This document shows, one piece after another, positions 44,272-50,782 of a DNA stretch of 64,000 bases. A program made the translations under genes and the position numbers. Every line of letters starts with the position of its first letter. Position 1 is the stretch's first letter. This DNA comes from Dehalococcoidia bacterium. GTDB taxonomy: Bacteria > Chloroflexota > Dehalococcoidia > SZUA-161. The stretch is taken from positions 15,965-79,964 of the forward strand of contig JAUXAX010000006.1 in NCBI GenBank assembly GCA_030619685.1. Direction: 5' to 3'. The notes beneath the pieces were generated by a model. It worked only from the letters and a program-made list of their open reading frames with translations. It made no database searches and was not told the origin of the DNA.

Positions 44272-44607
44272 TAATACACCCCCTCATCACTTGATTTGGT
44301 TAAGTCATCCCAGGTATGGCCACAGAGTTCTATTAGCACCTCTTCACAATGGCCTCACCATGTTACTTCAGTCTCTAAAGCTTTGTCAATCGCTCGTTAG
44401 AATATGTTGGGGCTCATGGGGCAATCGTGGAGAGCTGCTTAGCTAGTGTTGCTAGGGTTGCGCTGATGTGGTAGAATCGTGAGCGTTTTTGAGAGCTAAG
44501 GGACCCCGCTCGCATAGGGATGGAAAGGAGAGTGGCCCACCCCCAGCAGGCGGGGTTGGCTGGGAGCCAGGCCCAGCTCTAGTTGTTATTATAGCAGACT
44601 ACAGCCC
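44272..44607. other. intergenic stretch with promoter-like site and GC-rich tract
   Basis: About 335 bases between the oxidoreductase operon start and the end of the toxin gene. It holds a plus-strand promoter-like pair (TTGCTA at 44449-44454, TAGAAT at 44472-44477, 17-base spacer) followed by a GC-rich tract able to fold (about 44500-44580). No ORF is supported. A small RNA is possible but no known family was recognised. Confidence 0.4.
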
Positions 44608-44955
44608 CTAATCAAGGCTGAGACTTACCTTGATAGCTTCATCTACTTCGACCATTTTCTGCTTGGTCAATTCCCCAACCTTATCCCCTAAGCGTGTTTT
44701 ATCTATCGTCATTATTGTTGCTAGGTCAATGCTACAGTCTTTTGGCAACCCGCTTTCTTTCTTTGTGACAGGAACAATAAAGGGATATGGCTTCTTTTGT
44801 GCTGTGCTACAAGCAGCTACAATCGTGGTAGGGCTATGCTTATTCCCAATGTCATTCTGAATAATCAGGGCTGGTCTTTTGCCTGTCTGCTCACTACCTC
44901 TACCGGGGTCCCAATTTACCCAGTAGATTTCCCCACGCCTTATTTCGTTCGGCAT
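44608..44955 (-). CDS. mazF: MazF/PemK-family toxin
   Basis: A 115-residue protein with the MazF/PemK start RRGEIYWVNWDPGRGSEQTG, then KRPALIIQNDIGNKHSPTTI and the mid-protein VTKKESGLPKDCSIDL. These enzymes are mRNA interferases that cut at short sequences and stop growth when the antitoxin is lost. The conserved Arg/Thr positions in KRPALII and DCSIDLATI are present, so it looks active. It starts seven bases after the antitoxin stop, in a normal antitoxin-first operon. Cleavage sequence cannot be predicted. Confidence 0.9.
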   Translation of the reverse strand: MPNEIRRGEIYWVNWDPGRGSEQTGKRPALIIQNDIGNKHSPTTIVAACSTAQKKPYPFIVPVTKKESGLPKDCSIDLATIMTIDKTRLGDKVGELTKQKMVEVDEAIKVSLSLD

Positions 44956-44962
44956 AAAAACA

Positions 44963-45208
44963 CTATTCCCACTCAGGCAGAACTTCGTGTGCCAAGCTTA
45001 CAGCTACATCGGCAAATCGCCGATGTTCCTTTGCCATTACCTTATAACCCTCTTCCATTTGTTCGCGCAGGCGTCTATCGGCAAACTCCCGCAGGCATGA
45101 GGAAATCACCTTGCTGCGACTCACCCTCATTTCGCTTGCGAGTTTATCAGCAAATAGAATTAGGTCTCGCGGCAAACTGATAGTTAGTTTAGCGACTTGG
45201 GTGGTCAT
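44963..45208 (-). CDS. mazE: MazE-like ribbon-helix-helix antitoxin
   Basis: An 81-residue protein. The N-terminal TTQVAKLTISLPRDLILFAD is a ribbon-helix-helix DNA-binding start; the C-terminal part is a flexible helix (FADRRLREQMEEGYKVMAKE, ending LAHEVLPEWE) that would wrap the toxin. This is the MazE6/VapB-like RHH antitoxin type rather than the AbrB-like MazE of E. coli. AAGGAGAG precedes the ATG. It should repress its own promoter at the inverted repeat described at 45253-45291. Confidence 0.87.
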   Translation of the reverse strand: MTTQVAKLTISLPRDLILFADKLASEMRVSRSKVISSCLREFADRRLREQMEEGYKVMAKEHRRFADVAVSLAHEVLPEWE

Positions 45209-45252
45209 AACTGCTCTCCTTATCGAATCTTAGGATGATTCGTTCTCACCAT

Positions 45253-45291
45253 ATTATACTACCTTTTTCTACGGATTGTCAAGCCGTAGAA
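45253..45291 (-). promoter_or_regulatory. mazEF promoter with overlapping operator
   Basis: Read on the minus strand, TTGACA (45277-45282) and TATAAT (45253-45258) are 18 bases apart. A perfect 8-base inverted repeat (TTCTACGG at 45267-45274, CCGTAGAA at 45284-45291, 9-base centre) covers the -35 box, exactly where an RHH antitoxin would bind to block RNA polymerase. Confidence 0.75.
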
Positions 45292-45307
45292 CAGAGATTT
45301 TGGTGTT

Positions 45308-45328
45308 TTCAAATTGACCCACTACCGG
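45308..45328. repeat. 21-bp direct repeat, left copy
   Basis: TTCAAATTGACCCACTACCG and one further G, repeated exactly at 45828-45848. The two copies bound a segment of about 540 bases that contains the small membrane protein gene. Multiple short repeats of this sort occur at IS21-family ends, but no transposase is present. Confidence 0.7.
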
Positions 45329-45422
45329 CAGACCTGTAATCGGGGTTTGGCTGCCCCTACACTTGCCACAAGTGCTATAATATGTTGGGGCAAGGGTACG
45401 GCAGTGGCGAAAGGAGCTACCA

Positions 45423-45599
45423 ATGGTAATAGCAATCGTAGGTGGAATTTTGGCGTTGGTTCCCATAATCGTTGCCTATATCCTCGGAATAGTGGCTGTA
45501 GTTAGCGAGGCAATTATCGTAGGTGGGGTTTTGGCGTTCGCTGGCGCAATCTTTGCCTATATCTTCCCAATGTCCATATTGTGGCCATTGGTGGCTTGA
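45423..45599 (+). CDS. 58-aa membrane miniprotein with internal repeat
   Basis: A 58-residue protein made of two similar hydrophobic units: IVGGILALVPIIVAYIL and IVGGVLAFAGAIFAYIF, each about one membrane span, linked by GIVAVVSEA. AAAGGAG lies seven bases before the ATG and a TATAAT at 45376-45381 lies upstream, so it is likely expressed. The repeat is also visible in DNA (GTAGGTGG, TTTTGGCGTT and TTTGCCTATATC recur). It should form a helical hairpin in the inner membrane. It lies downstream of the divergent mazEF operon. No family known to me; holin-like or type I toxin-like roles are conceivable but unsupported. Confidence 0.6.
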   Translation: MVIAIVGGILALVPIIVAYILGIVAVVSEAIIVGGVLAFAGAIFAYIFPMSILWPLVA

Positions 45600-45827
45600 C
45601 AATCTTCCACGCCCCCTGCCGAGAAGGACCTACCCTCGAAGCAATCTGCCGATAGGATAGCCCGCTCTCTCGCAACTGAAGTATTTCACTTCGCTTGATG
45701 ATTCAACCATTCTTAGTCTATCCAGATGCATCAGCTTGGGGTAAACGATTCTCAGGAGAATTCCTTTAGCTACGAAACGCTATGCTATTTGGCTTCACAG
45801 AGAGTTTCGCACATTGCTATACCTCTA

Positions 45828-45848
45828 TTCAAATTGACCCACTACCGG
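45828..45848. repeat. 21-bp direct repeat, right copy
   Basis: Exact second copy of the sequence at 45308-45328, in the same orientation. It ends 13 bases before the lipoprotein promoter. Confidence 0.7.
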
Positions 45849-45861
45849 GCTTTCGAGAAGC

Positions 45862-45890
45862 TTGACAAACTTAACGAAAAGTGTTAAAAG
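45862..45890 (+). promoter_or_regulatory. promoter of the lipoprotein gene
   Basis: TTGACA at 45862-45867 and TAAAAG at 45885-45890, 17 bases apart (TTAAAA at 16 bases is an alternative). The transcript would start near 45897, giving a leader of about 170 bases before the lipoprotein ATG. Confidence 0.55.
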
Positions 45891-45895
45891 TCTTA

Positions 45896-45988
45896 CAGTC
45901 CGTTGGTGAAAAGCCCCTCAAGAGGGACTTACCCGACTATTTAGGTTGATTTCTAAGGCCTTGGCAGTCCGTTAGTCCATGCGGACTG
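45896..45988 (+). promoter_or_regulatory. leader with two competing hairpin arms
   Basis: CAGTCCG occurs at 45896-45902 and again at 45965-45971, and a single complementary CGGACTG follows at 45982-45988. Only one of the two upstream arms can pair at a time, so the leader can switch between a short hairpin and a long-range one. No known riboswitch class was recognised. Confidence 0.4.
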
Positions 45989-46022
45989 ACACGGGGTGTG
46001 CAGATAGAGCAGGAGGTGAAAT

Positions 46023-46070
46023 ATGAGAATAGTTGACAAGTTGCTTGGGAAAGAGGTGGAAATGAAATGA
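46023..46070 (+). CDS. 15-codon upstream ORF coupled to the lipoprotein
   Basis: A short frame MRIVDKLLGKEVEMK that starts after AGGAGGTGAAAT, the best ribosome site of the region, and ends in a TGA overlapping the lipoprotein ATG (ATGA). Ribosomes ending here could restart on the lipoprotein. A leader peptide or coupling element fits; a frameshifted N-terminus of the lipoprotein is less likely because the downstream start already has a signal peptide. Confidence 0.4.
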   Translation: MRIVDKLLGKEVEMK

Positions 46071-46684
46071 AAAAGATGAGCATCATGGCAATATTGATCC
46101 TCGTGAGCATTGCACCATTAGCTATGATCGGTTGCGGGGGGGAGACACAAACGTCGGCCTCAGACGAGCCCGCTGGACCGGAGATGAACACGTTTTCAAA
46201 GTACGGCTTCTCCTTCGAGTATCCCCAAGACTACCTTGTTTGGCAGGATGGGCTGTTGGAGGACGACGCCAATGCGAACTCAGGCATGGTTCAGGTTGTG
46301 CCCGAAGAAAGGGGATTTCCTCTTTACGCAGTGAGTTGGGTGAAGACATGGCAATGGGGGTTGGAAGGCGGATTGGAAGCTGGTTTCGCGGGAATTGAGA
46401 ACTGGGAAGGAATCGAAAGCGTTGAGAAGGGCGAGCTCGTAGAGACAACGAAACTGGGACACCAAATGCTTTATGAAACGGGACACCACATGCTTTATCA
46501 ATACTACACTGCTACCACCAAGACACAAGGCGAAACCATATATGGAATAGTAGCGGCCTTTTATTGCGATAATACCCAAAAAGCGTTCGGATTGATAACG
46601 ATGCAGAAGTCCACTGCCGAGGTTTCCAGCCAGGAAGCCATTGATAACTTCAGAGACTTCTTGGACTATTTTGCTTGCCACTGA
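46067..46684 (+). CDS. secreted lipoprotein with PsbP-like fold pattern
   Basis: A 205-residue lipoprotein: charged start MKKMSIM, hydrophobic segment, and a lipobox ending in C23 (LAMIGC). The mature part begins with an acidic linker and then FSKYGFSFEYPQDYLVWQD, which resembles the PsbP/LpqN-like beta domain where an amphipathic protein carries a hydrophobic ligand. A local repeat (LGHQMLYETGHHMLYQYY) lies in the middle. The C-terminal SSQEAIDNFRDFLDYFACH is helical. It should be anchored on the outer face of the membrane. The ATG overlaps the stop of the 15-codon upstream ORF. Function unknown. Confidence 0.7.
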   Translation: MKKMSIMAILILVSIAPLAMIGCGGETQTSASDEPAGPEMNTFSKYGFSFEYPQDYLVWQDGLLEDDANANSGMVQVVPEERGFPLYAVSWVKTWQWGLEGGLEAGFAGIENWEGIESVEKGELVETTKLGHQMLYETGHHMLYQYYTATTKTQGETIYGIVAAFYCDNTQKAFGLITMQKSTAEVSSQEAIDNFRDFLDYFACH

Positions 46685-47026
46685 TATGCAGCAGCATTGA
46701 AGCTCCAGCTAGCCAATTCTGCACATTCCAAGCTCAAGACATTTCTTGGTTAGCTCGCGCCAGCCCTGCAGGCATGCTGCGTCTTGATCTTACCTCTTGA
46801 CCGCTGAATGTCCATTTCATGTATGGCGTCTAGGCTCCAACGCTTGGTGTAGTCATCAAGCTAAGCCCGGCGGAACGCGACTAGACAGGCGATTCCAACA
46901 GCAAAGCGAACCACCACAGCCAAAAGGGGGAATAAAATACCCCCTAATGTAGTACCTAAAGGTGATTGTAATGCCCCCTTGAGTGAAGGCAGAATGTTTG
47001 CTGAGGGTATTGAGGGGGTGACAGTT

Positions 47027-47221
47027 ATGTTTGACAATGATCCTGAATCCTGCCCCAAGCTGTACGAATGCCCCAAGATCAGGATGACACCAATGATCAG
47101 AGCGCTTCTTCGCTGCACTGCCGATGAGGCTATGAAGTCTATCTGTGCCAATTGTGATGAGAGGCAAGAGGCTCAAGCGGTTAGGAAAAGAGAAAAGGCA
47201 TCATTCGAGAAGGAGAGCTGA
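47027..47221 (+). CDS. small Cys-rich protein, 64 aa
   Basis: A 64-residue protein from an ATG preceded by GAGGGGGTGACAGTT. Cysteines are at ESCPKLYECPKI, LLRCTA and SICANCDERQ, giving two C-x-C-type pairs around a short helix; a zinc or FeS site is plausible. A basic, Glu/Lys-rich helix ends the protein. The ATG at 47027 is preferred over the longer frames from 46979 because of the ribosome site. It faces the minus-strand zinc-ribbon gene at 47284. Family unknown. Confidence 0.5.
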   Translation: MFDNDPESCPKLYECPKIRMTPMIRALLRCTADEAMKSICANCDERQEAQAVRKREKASFEKES

Positions 47222-47283
47222 TATGGATACCCCAAAGACTTCTGTACCGTTCACGCTGCCAACAGTTCAACACACTCCGTTAG

Positions 47284-47508
47284 CTACCGATGACGTCTCC
47301 TTCTACCCGAGCCACGGCTTGGTGCCGGGAAAGGTTTCCTATACATTCGGCACCTCTCATTTGCGCAAGACCAACCAACCGTCCTGGCAAAGAATAACAG
47401 TATTTTGCCTTTGATGGGATAAACATTAGGACTGCCGCAGAAAGGGCATAGGGGTCGCCGCTTTGACTCCTTAAGGTCAGCATAATACTCATCTTCCCTT
47501 TTAGGCAT
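47284..47508 (-). CDS. small zinc-ribbon protein, 74 aa
   Basis: A 74-residue protein with PLCPFCGSPNVYPIKGKILL and then GWSCANERCRMYRK, a zinc ribbon with CPFC and CANERC knuckles. GGGGTGAG lies five bases before the ATG. The basic C-terminal tail (SRGSGRRRRHR) suggests RNA or DNA binding. It sits 32 bases after the end of the nitroreductase start-side neighbour and is convergent with the Cys-rich plus-strand gene. The assignment rests on motif and ribosome site only. Confidence 0.5.
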   Translation of the reverse strand: MPKREDEYYADLKESKRRPLCPFCGSPNVYPIKGKILLFFARTVGWSCANERCRMYRKPFPAPSRGSGRRRRHR

Positions 47509-47540
47509 CGCTCACCCCGTAGCCATGAACCGGCACATGC

Positions 47541-48110
47541 TTAGCCAACTATGATGTCATCCAGAAGTCGTTTTGGAACGTGGTGTATACCCTCGCTATC
47601 GTGCCAGTACCTGACATCTCCAGCAGGCTCGAGGGTCTCTATTACCACCGTTTCCCTGGGCTTGCCAAGAGCCAGGACAAGAAGAATCTCATAGAGGTCC
47701 GGTATTTCCAGAGCCTTGCGCAGTCCCCGTTGGTCTACTGCGCCGACGATGCAGCCCCCCAGGCCCCTCTCTGTCGCCCCCAGAAGCATGCTTTGAGCCG
47801 CTATTCCATGGTCACAACGCATTGGATGGCTTATCTGCGTGTCCTCGAGAATGATTATATACGCTGATGGCCTTTCCCCTTCTCCCGGACCAGGCCAGTC
47901 TTTGAGATAACTAGCCCAGGCAAGGTGTGAGAATATCAAAGCATTCTTTTGAGGGTTGCAAGAAAGGATGTATCTTAGGGGTTGCATATTGGCTGCTGAC
48001 GCAGAGAGTCTCGCCAAGTCGACAAGCTCCCTCAGCGTCTCAAGATCGACAGCAACTTCCTGATGGAACCGACGATAGCTCCTGTTCTTTACTATTAAAT
48101 CTCTTATCAT
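47541..48110 (-). CDS. nitroreductase family protein
   Basis: A 189-residue FMN-binding nitroreductase-fold protein. The N-terminal SxRxF-like phosphate motif is NRSYRRFHQE, the ASAANMQPLRYI segment contacts flavin, and GATERGLGGCIVGAVDQRGL is the conserved central helix. The C-terminal domain (LALGKPRETVVIETL) and KRLLDDIIV end are typical. It is of the shorter subfamily found in anaerobes, with NAD(P)H-dependent reduction of nitro or quinone compounds the usual activity. GGGAGACT precedes the ATG. No partner gene is adjacent. Confidence 0.88.
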   Translation of the reverse strand: MIRDLIVKNRSYRRFHQEVAVDLETLRELVDLARLSASAANMQPLRYILSCNPQKNALIFSHLAWASYLKDWPGPGEGERPSAYIIILEDTQISHPMRCDHGIAAQSMLLGATERGLGGCIVGAVDQRGLRKALEIPDLYEILLVLALGKPRETVVIETLEPAGDVRYWHDSEGIHHVPKRLLDDIIVG

Positions 48111-48512
48111 GCTAGTCTCCCTGTATGATTGCCGAAGATATTTCGCACACTACAAAAGGGCCTTTCAGGGATGTGGGGAACCTCTCGCAAGCCAATCCTG
48201 GATAGGGACTTCCTCCTCCACATCCCTACCGGAAAACAAGCATTGCTGGGGACTTACTTCAGACTTCTGGTGGTAGTATAAATATCACAGAGGGATATCG
48301 CAAGTGCATGGCTTTGTCTAACACTCCACGGATGGCGGAGGTGAGGGAAATCTCGCTGATATTGAAGCTGAGCCAACTGAGACGGAGGCGACGCTCACGC
48401 AGTGACGGCCATCTAAGCAAAGGAAGTACCTGATGCCGAAGAGAGACGTTCACGGTTTTGTTGGGCTAGCTCGGGGCTATCTCCGATACCCGACCTTCCA
48501 CAATTCTATAGC
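48111..48512. other. intergenic stretch, no supported gene
   Basis: About 400 bases upstream of the nitroreductase gene. A short minus-strand frame near 48259-48453 has no ribosome site and is not called. No RNA gene or repeat was recognised. Confidence 0.45.
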
Positions 48513-48689
48513 CTAAACGCCCTTTTCGTATCGTCCCTTTACTATCTTTCTCAAGCTAAAATAGTTGTCCACCAACTCCTCCAATTCCCGCTCCATGTGT
48601 TTTTTGTCCTGTACGCCCTCGAGGATTCTGGACGCCACAGGGATTGTCAACACGGCGGCAATCAGATCTCTGGTCTTGTCGTCTATCAT
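48513..48689 (-). CDS. small helical protein, 58 aa
   Basis: A 58-residue mostly helical protein: MIDDKTRDLIAAVLTIPVAS, then RILEGVQDKK and a helix HMERELEELVDNYFSLRKIV. GGGAGGAATC directly precedes the ATG at 48689, which I prefer over an upstream ATG. No family is recognised; small helical proteins of this length are common near mobile elements. Its neighbours are an integrase fragment and the nitroreductase gene. Confidence 0.5.
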   Translation of the reverse strand: MIDDKTRDLIAAVLTIPVASRILEGVQDKKHMERELEELVDNYFSLRKIVKGRYEKGV

Positions 48690-49060
48690 GATTCCTCCCT
48701 CTCTGTTGGCTATACACATTTTACCAGTTTTCTAGCGAGTTTGAGATAGAGACGCACGTTTTTGGGGCGTAGCATCCGAAAAGTGGGAGGATTAGTCAAG
48801 ATAATGATGTTTTGATGAACGCGGACAACCATTTTGCCATTACCACAAGGGAGATCGGATAAGTAGCTATCAATCCCCTCTGGAGTTAGTGGATACCTTT
48901 ATTAGCTTTTTCAACGTCATGTGGTAAAATGCTAAGGTGTTTAGAGATGTACCGCTTGGTCGTGATGCAATGAAGCTCTCTACCCACTCGGTGAGTTGTG
49001 AACTTTTTTGTGAACTGTCCACGAAACCAGGGGAAGACTTCACGAGTGACGTAGCTTTGG
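48690..49060. other. intergenic stretch with integrase remnant
   Basis: About 370 bases between the small helical gene and tRNA-Leu(TAG). The part 48870-49022 is an integrase N-terminal remnant on the minus strand; the rest shows no gene. The tRNA promoter was not clearly found here. Confidence 0.5.
48870..49022 (-). pseudogene. tyrosine-recombinase N-terminal remnant
   Basis: From a GTG at 49022 the minus strand reads SSQKSSQLTEWVESFIASRP and then SGTSLNTLAFYHMTLKKL before it ends. That is the SAM-like core-binding N-terminal domain of phage-type integrases (LTEWIxxFLxSRxxxGxSxxTIxxYxxxLxxF). The catalytic domain with the R-H-R-Y residues is absent. It lies 39 bases from tRNA-Leu(TAG), a place where integrases commonly sit, so I read it as the relic of an excised or decayed element. 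Confidence 0.55.
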
Positions 49061-49142
49061 GGGGAAGTGTCGGAAATGGCAGACGAGCATGACTTAGGAT
49101 CATGTGCCTACGGGCGTGGGGGTTCGAATCCCCCCTTCCCCA
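49061..49142 (+). tRNA. tRNA-Leu (TAG)
   Basis: Acceptor GGGGAAG pairs with CTTCCCC at 49135-49141, discriminator A. The anticodon stem-loop GCATGA-CTTAGGA-TCATGT gives anticodon TAG, which reads CUA. The long variable arm and GGGGG/CCCCC T-stem fit a Leu tRNA. CCA is not encoded. An integrase remnant lies just upstream. Confidence 0.92.
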
Positions 49143-49180
49143 CTCATGGTTTTCATCCGGTCTCCGAGGCTTTGCAGTTG

Positions 49181-49804
49181 CTAAACTATCCCGGTTCGTG
49201 GAGCAGGGTGTCTCCCTCCCAATAACCTGCCGCCGAAGGGCTCGTCAAGATTACACTGGTTTTCGTGTGTAGCAATCCATTTCTTGATCACAGGTCGAAT
49301 TCTGCCAAAATTCACGTGTGCCCTTTCAGCCGCAAGACTCCATTCTCTGCCTAGTTGTTCGTGCCACCTCTCCGGTTGAAGAAGCCGCAAGATTTCATTT
49401 CGAGCTTGCAAAACCGCCTCATCATCAAGAGACCTTAGCTCTTCGACACATGTTCGCCAGTGCTGTATCAGCCCTTTCATTCCGCCTTTTTCAGTGATTT
49501 CCCCATCGCTGCAATCAATCCTGTATTCAATCCTTCTTATGAAATTCGGTATGATTTCGTAGCATGCTACCCCTCCCAGATGCAGCCAAACAAAAGTTCC
49601 CTCACGCCTTATGAGAATTTTTCTCCATTTTCGAAGGAAAGTATCGATTATTTCTTCAGCCGTGCAGAGCCTCGGTTGTTCAGTCGGCCATCTTATCAGG
49701 GGCAAGACCCTGGGTAGCAGGTCATACCATGAAGCGGGTATCCTAACAGGCAAGGGCATAACAGTCAACGCGTTTATTTCCCTTACAATCTCTTTTTCGC
49801 TCAC
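49181..49804 (-). CDS. hypothetical protein, 207 aa
   Basis: A 207-residue soluble protein with many Trp and Arg residues. Visible parts: VMPLPVRIPASWYDLLPRVL, a stretch of EGTFVWLHLGGVACYEIIP, and helices such as IQHWRTCVEELRSLDDEAVL. The start is GTG with AGGGGGGTG about seven bases upstream. It matches no family I know. It lies between tRNA-Leu and the NuoEF operon, in the accessory zone, and could be cargo of the element whose integrase remnant lies at 48.9 kb. Confidence 0.6.
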   Translation of the reverse strand: MSEKEIVREINALTVMPLPVRIPASWYDLLPRVLPLIRWPTEQPRLCTAEEIIDTFLRKWRKILIRREGTFVWLHLGGVACYEIIPNFIRRIEYRIDCSDGEITEKGGMKGLIQHWRTCVEELRSLDDEAVLQARNEILRLLQPERWHEQLGREWSLAAERAHVNFGRIRPVIKKWIATHENQCNLDEPFGGRLLGGRHPAPRTGIV

Positions 49805-50170
49805 CTTGAATCACCCCCCTTCTGTATTCTAGGTTCTGGAGATCTCGAGACTGTCGGGCCCATACTTAAGGTAATTTCCCAAAGGGAATCCGATTCAGAT
49901 GGCTGTCACTATCTCAAAGCTGATGGTCCTCCTGCATATCTTTAGCCGGGATCAGCATTGCAGAGGTTTTGGTCGCAGCGTTCTTTATTCATTATACATA
50001 ACTTATCATCACATCGCCAGCAAATATCGCAATAGCTGGTGATTTCACCCGCTGAGACCTGTCCCAGAGTTAACAAATACGCCTGTCTTCCGCAGAAGGC
50101 AAGAAACCAAAGAGTAAAGCTAGCTAATGTGCTCTGAATAGAACGGATTGGAAGTACGCTCAAATCGATG
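49805..50170. other. intergenic stretch, no supported gene
   Basis: About 365 bases between the hypothetical gene start and the end of the 2Fe-2S subunit gene. A minus-strand frame with a Cys-rich end (49942-50271) overlaps the real gene's end and lacks a ribosome site, so I leave it out. Confidence 0.4.
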
Positions 50171-50782
50171 CTATTTACGCTGCATGCGAGAAAGAACGTC
50201 TTGGACTGTAATACCCTCAAAGGAAGCGCCGTCGGTTTCTCTTGGAATCTTGCCGGTGGGGCAAACGCCAAAACACTCCCGGCAATCCATGCATACCCCG
50301 GTCGAGACTACTTCATCAATAAATGCTATACGCCTGTTTACGCCCCTCCCAACAAATGTTATGGCGTTGGCCCCTTTGACCTCTGCGCAGTAGCGAGCAC
50401 ATAGTCCACAGAGTATACACTGGGTTGCTTCGGATTTGAACCTCGGCTTCTCTACGCCATACTGGCTTGCGAGCTCCGACAGAACCGGGGCAGAGGCGAG
50501 CATTAGCTCCAGGAGCATTTTGCGCATCTTGGTAACCTTAGGGGAATCTGTCTTTACGACTAGCCCGTCTTCCACGTTGTACACGCAAGAAGTGACCAGC
50601 CTCGTCTTTGCGTTCTTTGATATTTCCACAGTGCAAAACCTGCACGCCCCATAAGGAGCCAGTTTCTCATGGTAACAAAGAGTCGGGATATGAATTCCAG
50701 CACCACGGGCTGCTTCGAGGATTGTCATTCCCTCCTCAGCCCTAACATCTTTACCGTCGATATTCAAGCGCACTTTCTTCAT
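50171..50782 (-). CDS. [2Fe-2S]/[4Fe-4S] NuoG-N-terminal-like subunit
   Basis: A 203-residue electron-transfer subunit like HoxU or the N-terminal domain of NuoG/HndD. The plant-type [2Fe-2S] site is C36, C47, C50 and C66 (LCYHEKLAPYGACRFC, LVTSC). Two [4Fe-4S] sites follow: CILCGLCARYC and CMDCRECFGVC. No catalytic molybdenum or H-cluster domain is attached. Its ATG overlaps the NuoF-like stop by four bases, so it is the last gene of the NuoE-NuoF-HoxU order on the minus strand. It would pass electrons from FMN in the NuoF subunit to an unseen catalytic partner. Confidence 0.87.
   Translation of the reverse strand: MKKVRLNIDGKDVRAEEGMTILEAARGAGIHIPTLCYHEKLAPYGACRFCTVEISKNAKTRLVTSCVYNVEDGLVVKTDSPKVTKMRKMLLELMLASAPVLSELASQYGVEKPRFKSEATQCILCGLCARYCAEVKGANAITFVGRGVNRRIAFIDEVVSTGVCMDCRECFGVCPTGKIPRETDGASFEGITVQDVLSRMQRK

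Larger units (their letters stand above)
45600..46022. other. intergenic stretch with repeat, promoter and leader
   Basis: About 420 bases between the membrane miniprotein and the lipoprotein. The first 220 bases show nothing. The rest holds the right 21-bp repeat copy, a promoter (45862-45890) and a structured leader (45896-45988), each listed separately. Confidence 0.5.

Noticed and set aside
45308..45848. Intact IS21-family element
   Set aside because: Only short direct repeats are present, with no IstA/IstB-like coding sequence between or around them.
46861..47151. Minus-strand frame ending in a hydrophobic segment
   Set aside because: It overlaps the better supported Cys-rich plus-strand gene and lacks a ribosome site.
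48259..48453. Short minus-strand frame upstream of the nitroreductase
   Set aside because: No ribosome site or motif; composition looks like non-coding DNA.
49942..50271. Minus-strand frame with a Cys-rich tail
   Set aside because: It overlaps the end of the 2Fe-2S subunit gene in another frame and has no ribosome site; the Cys pattern is probably accidental.
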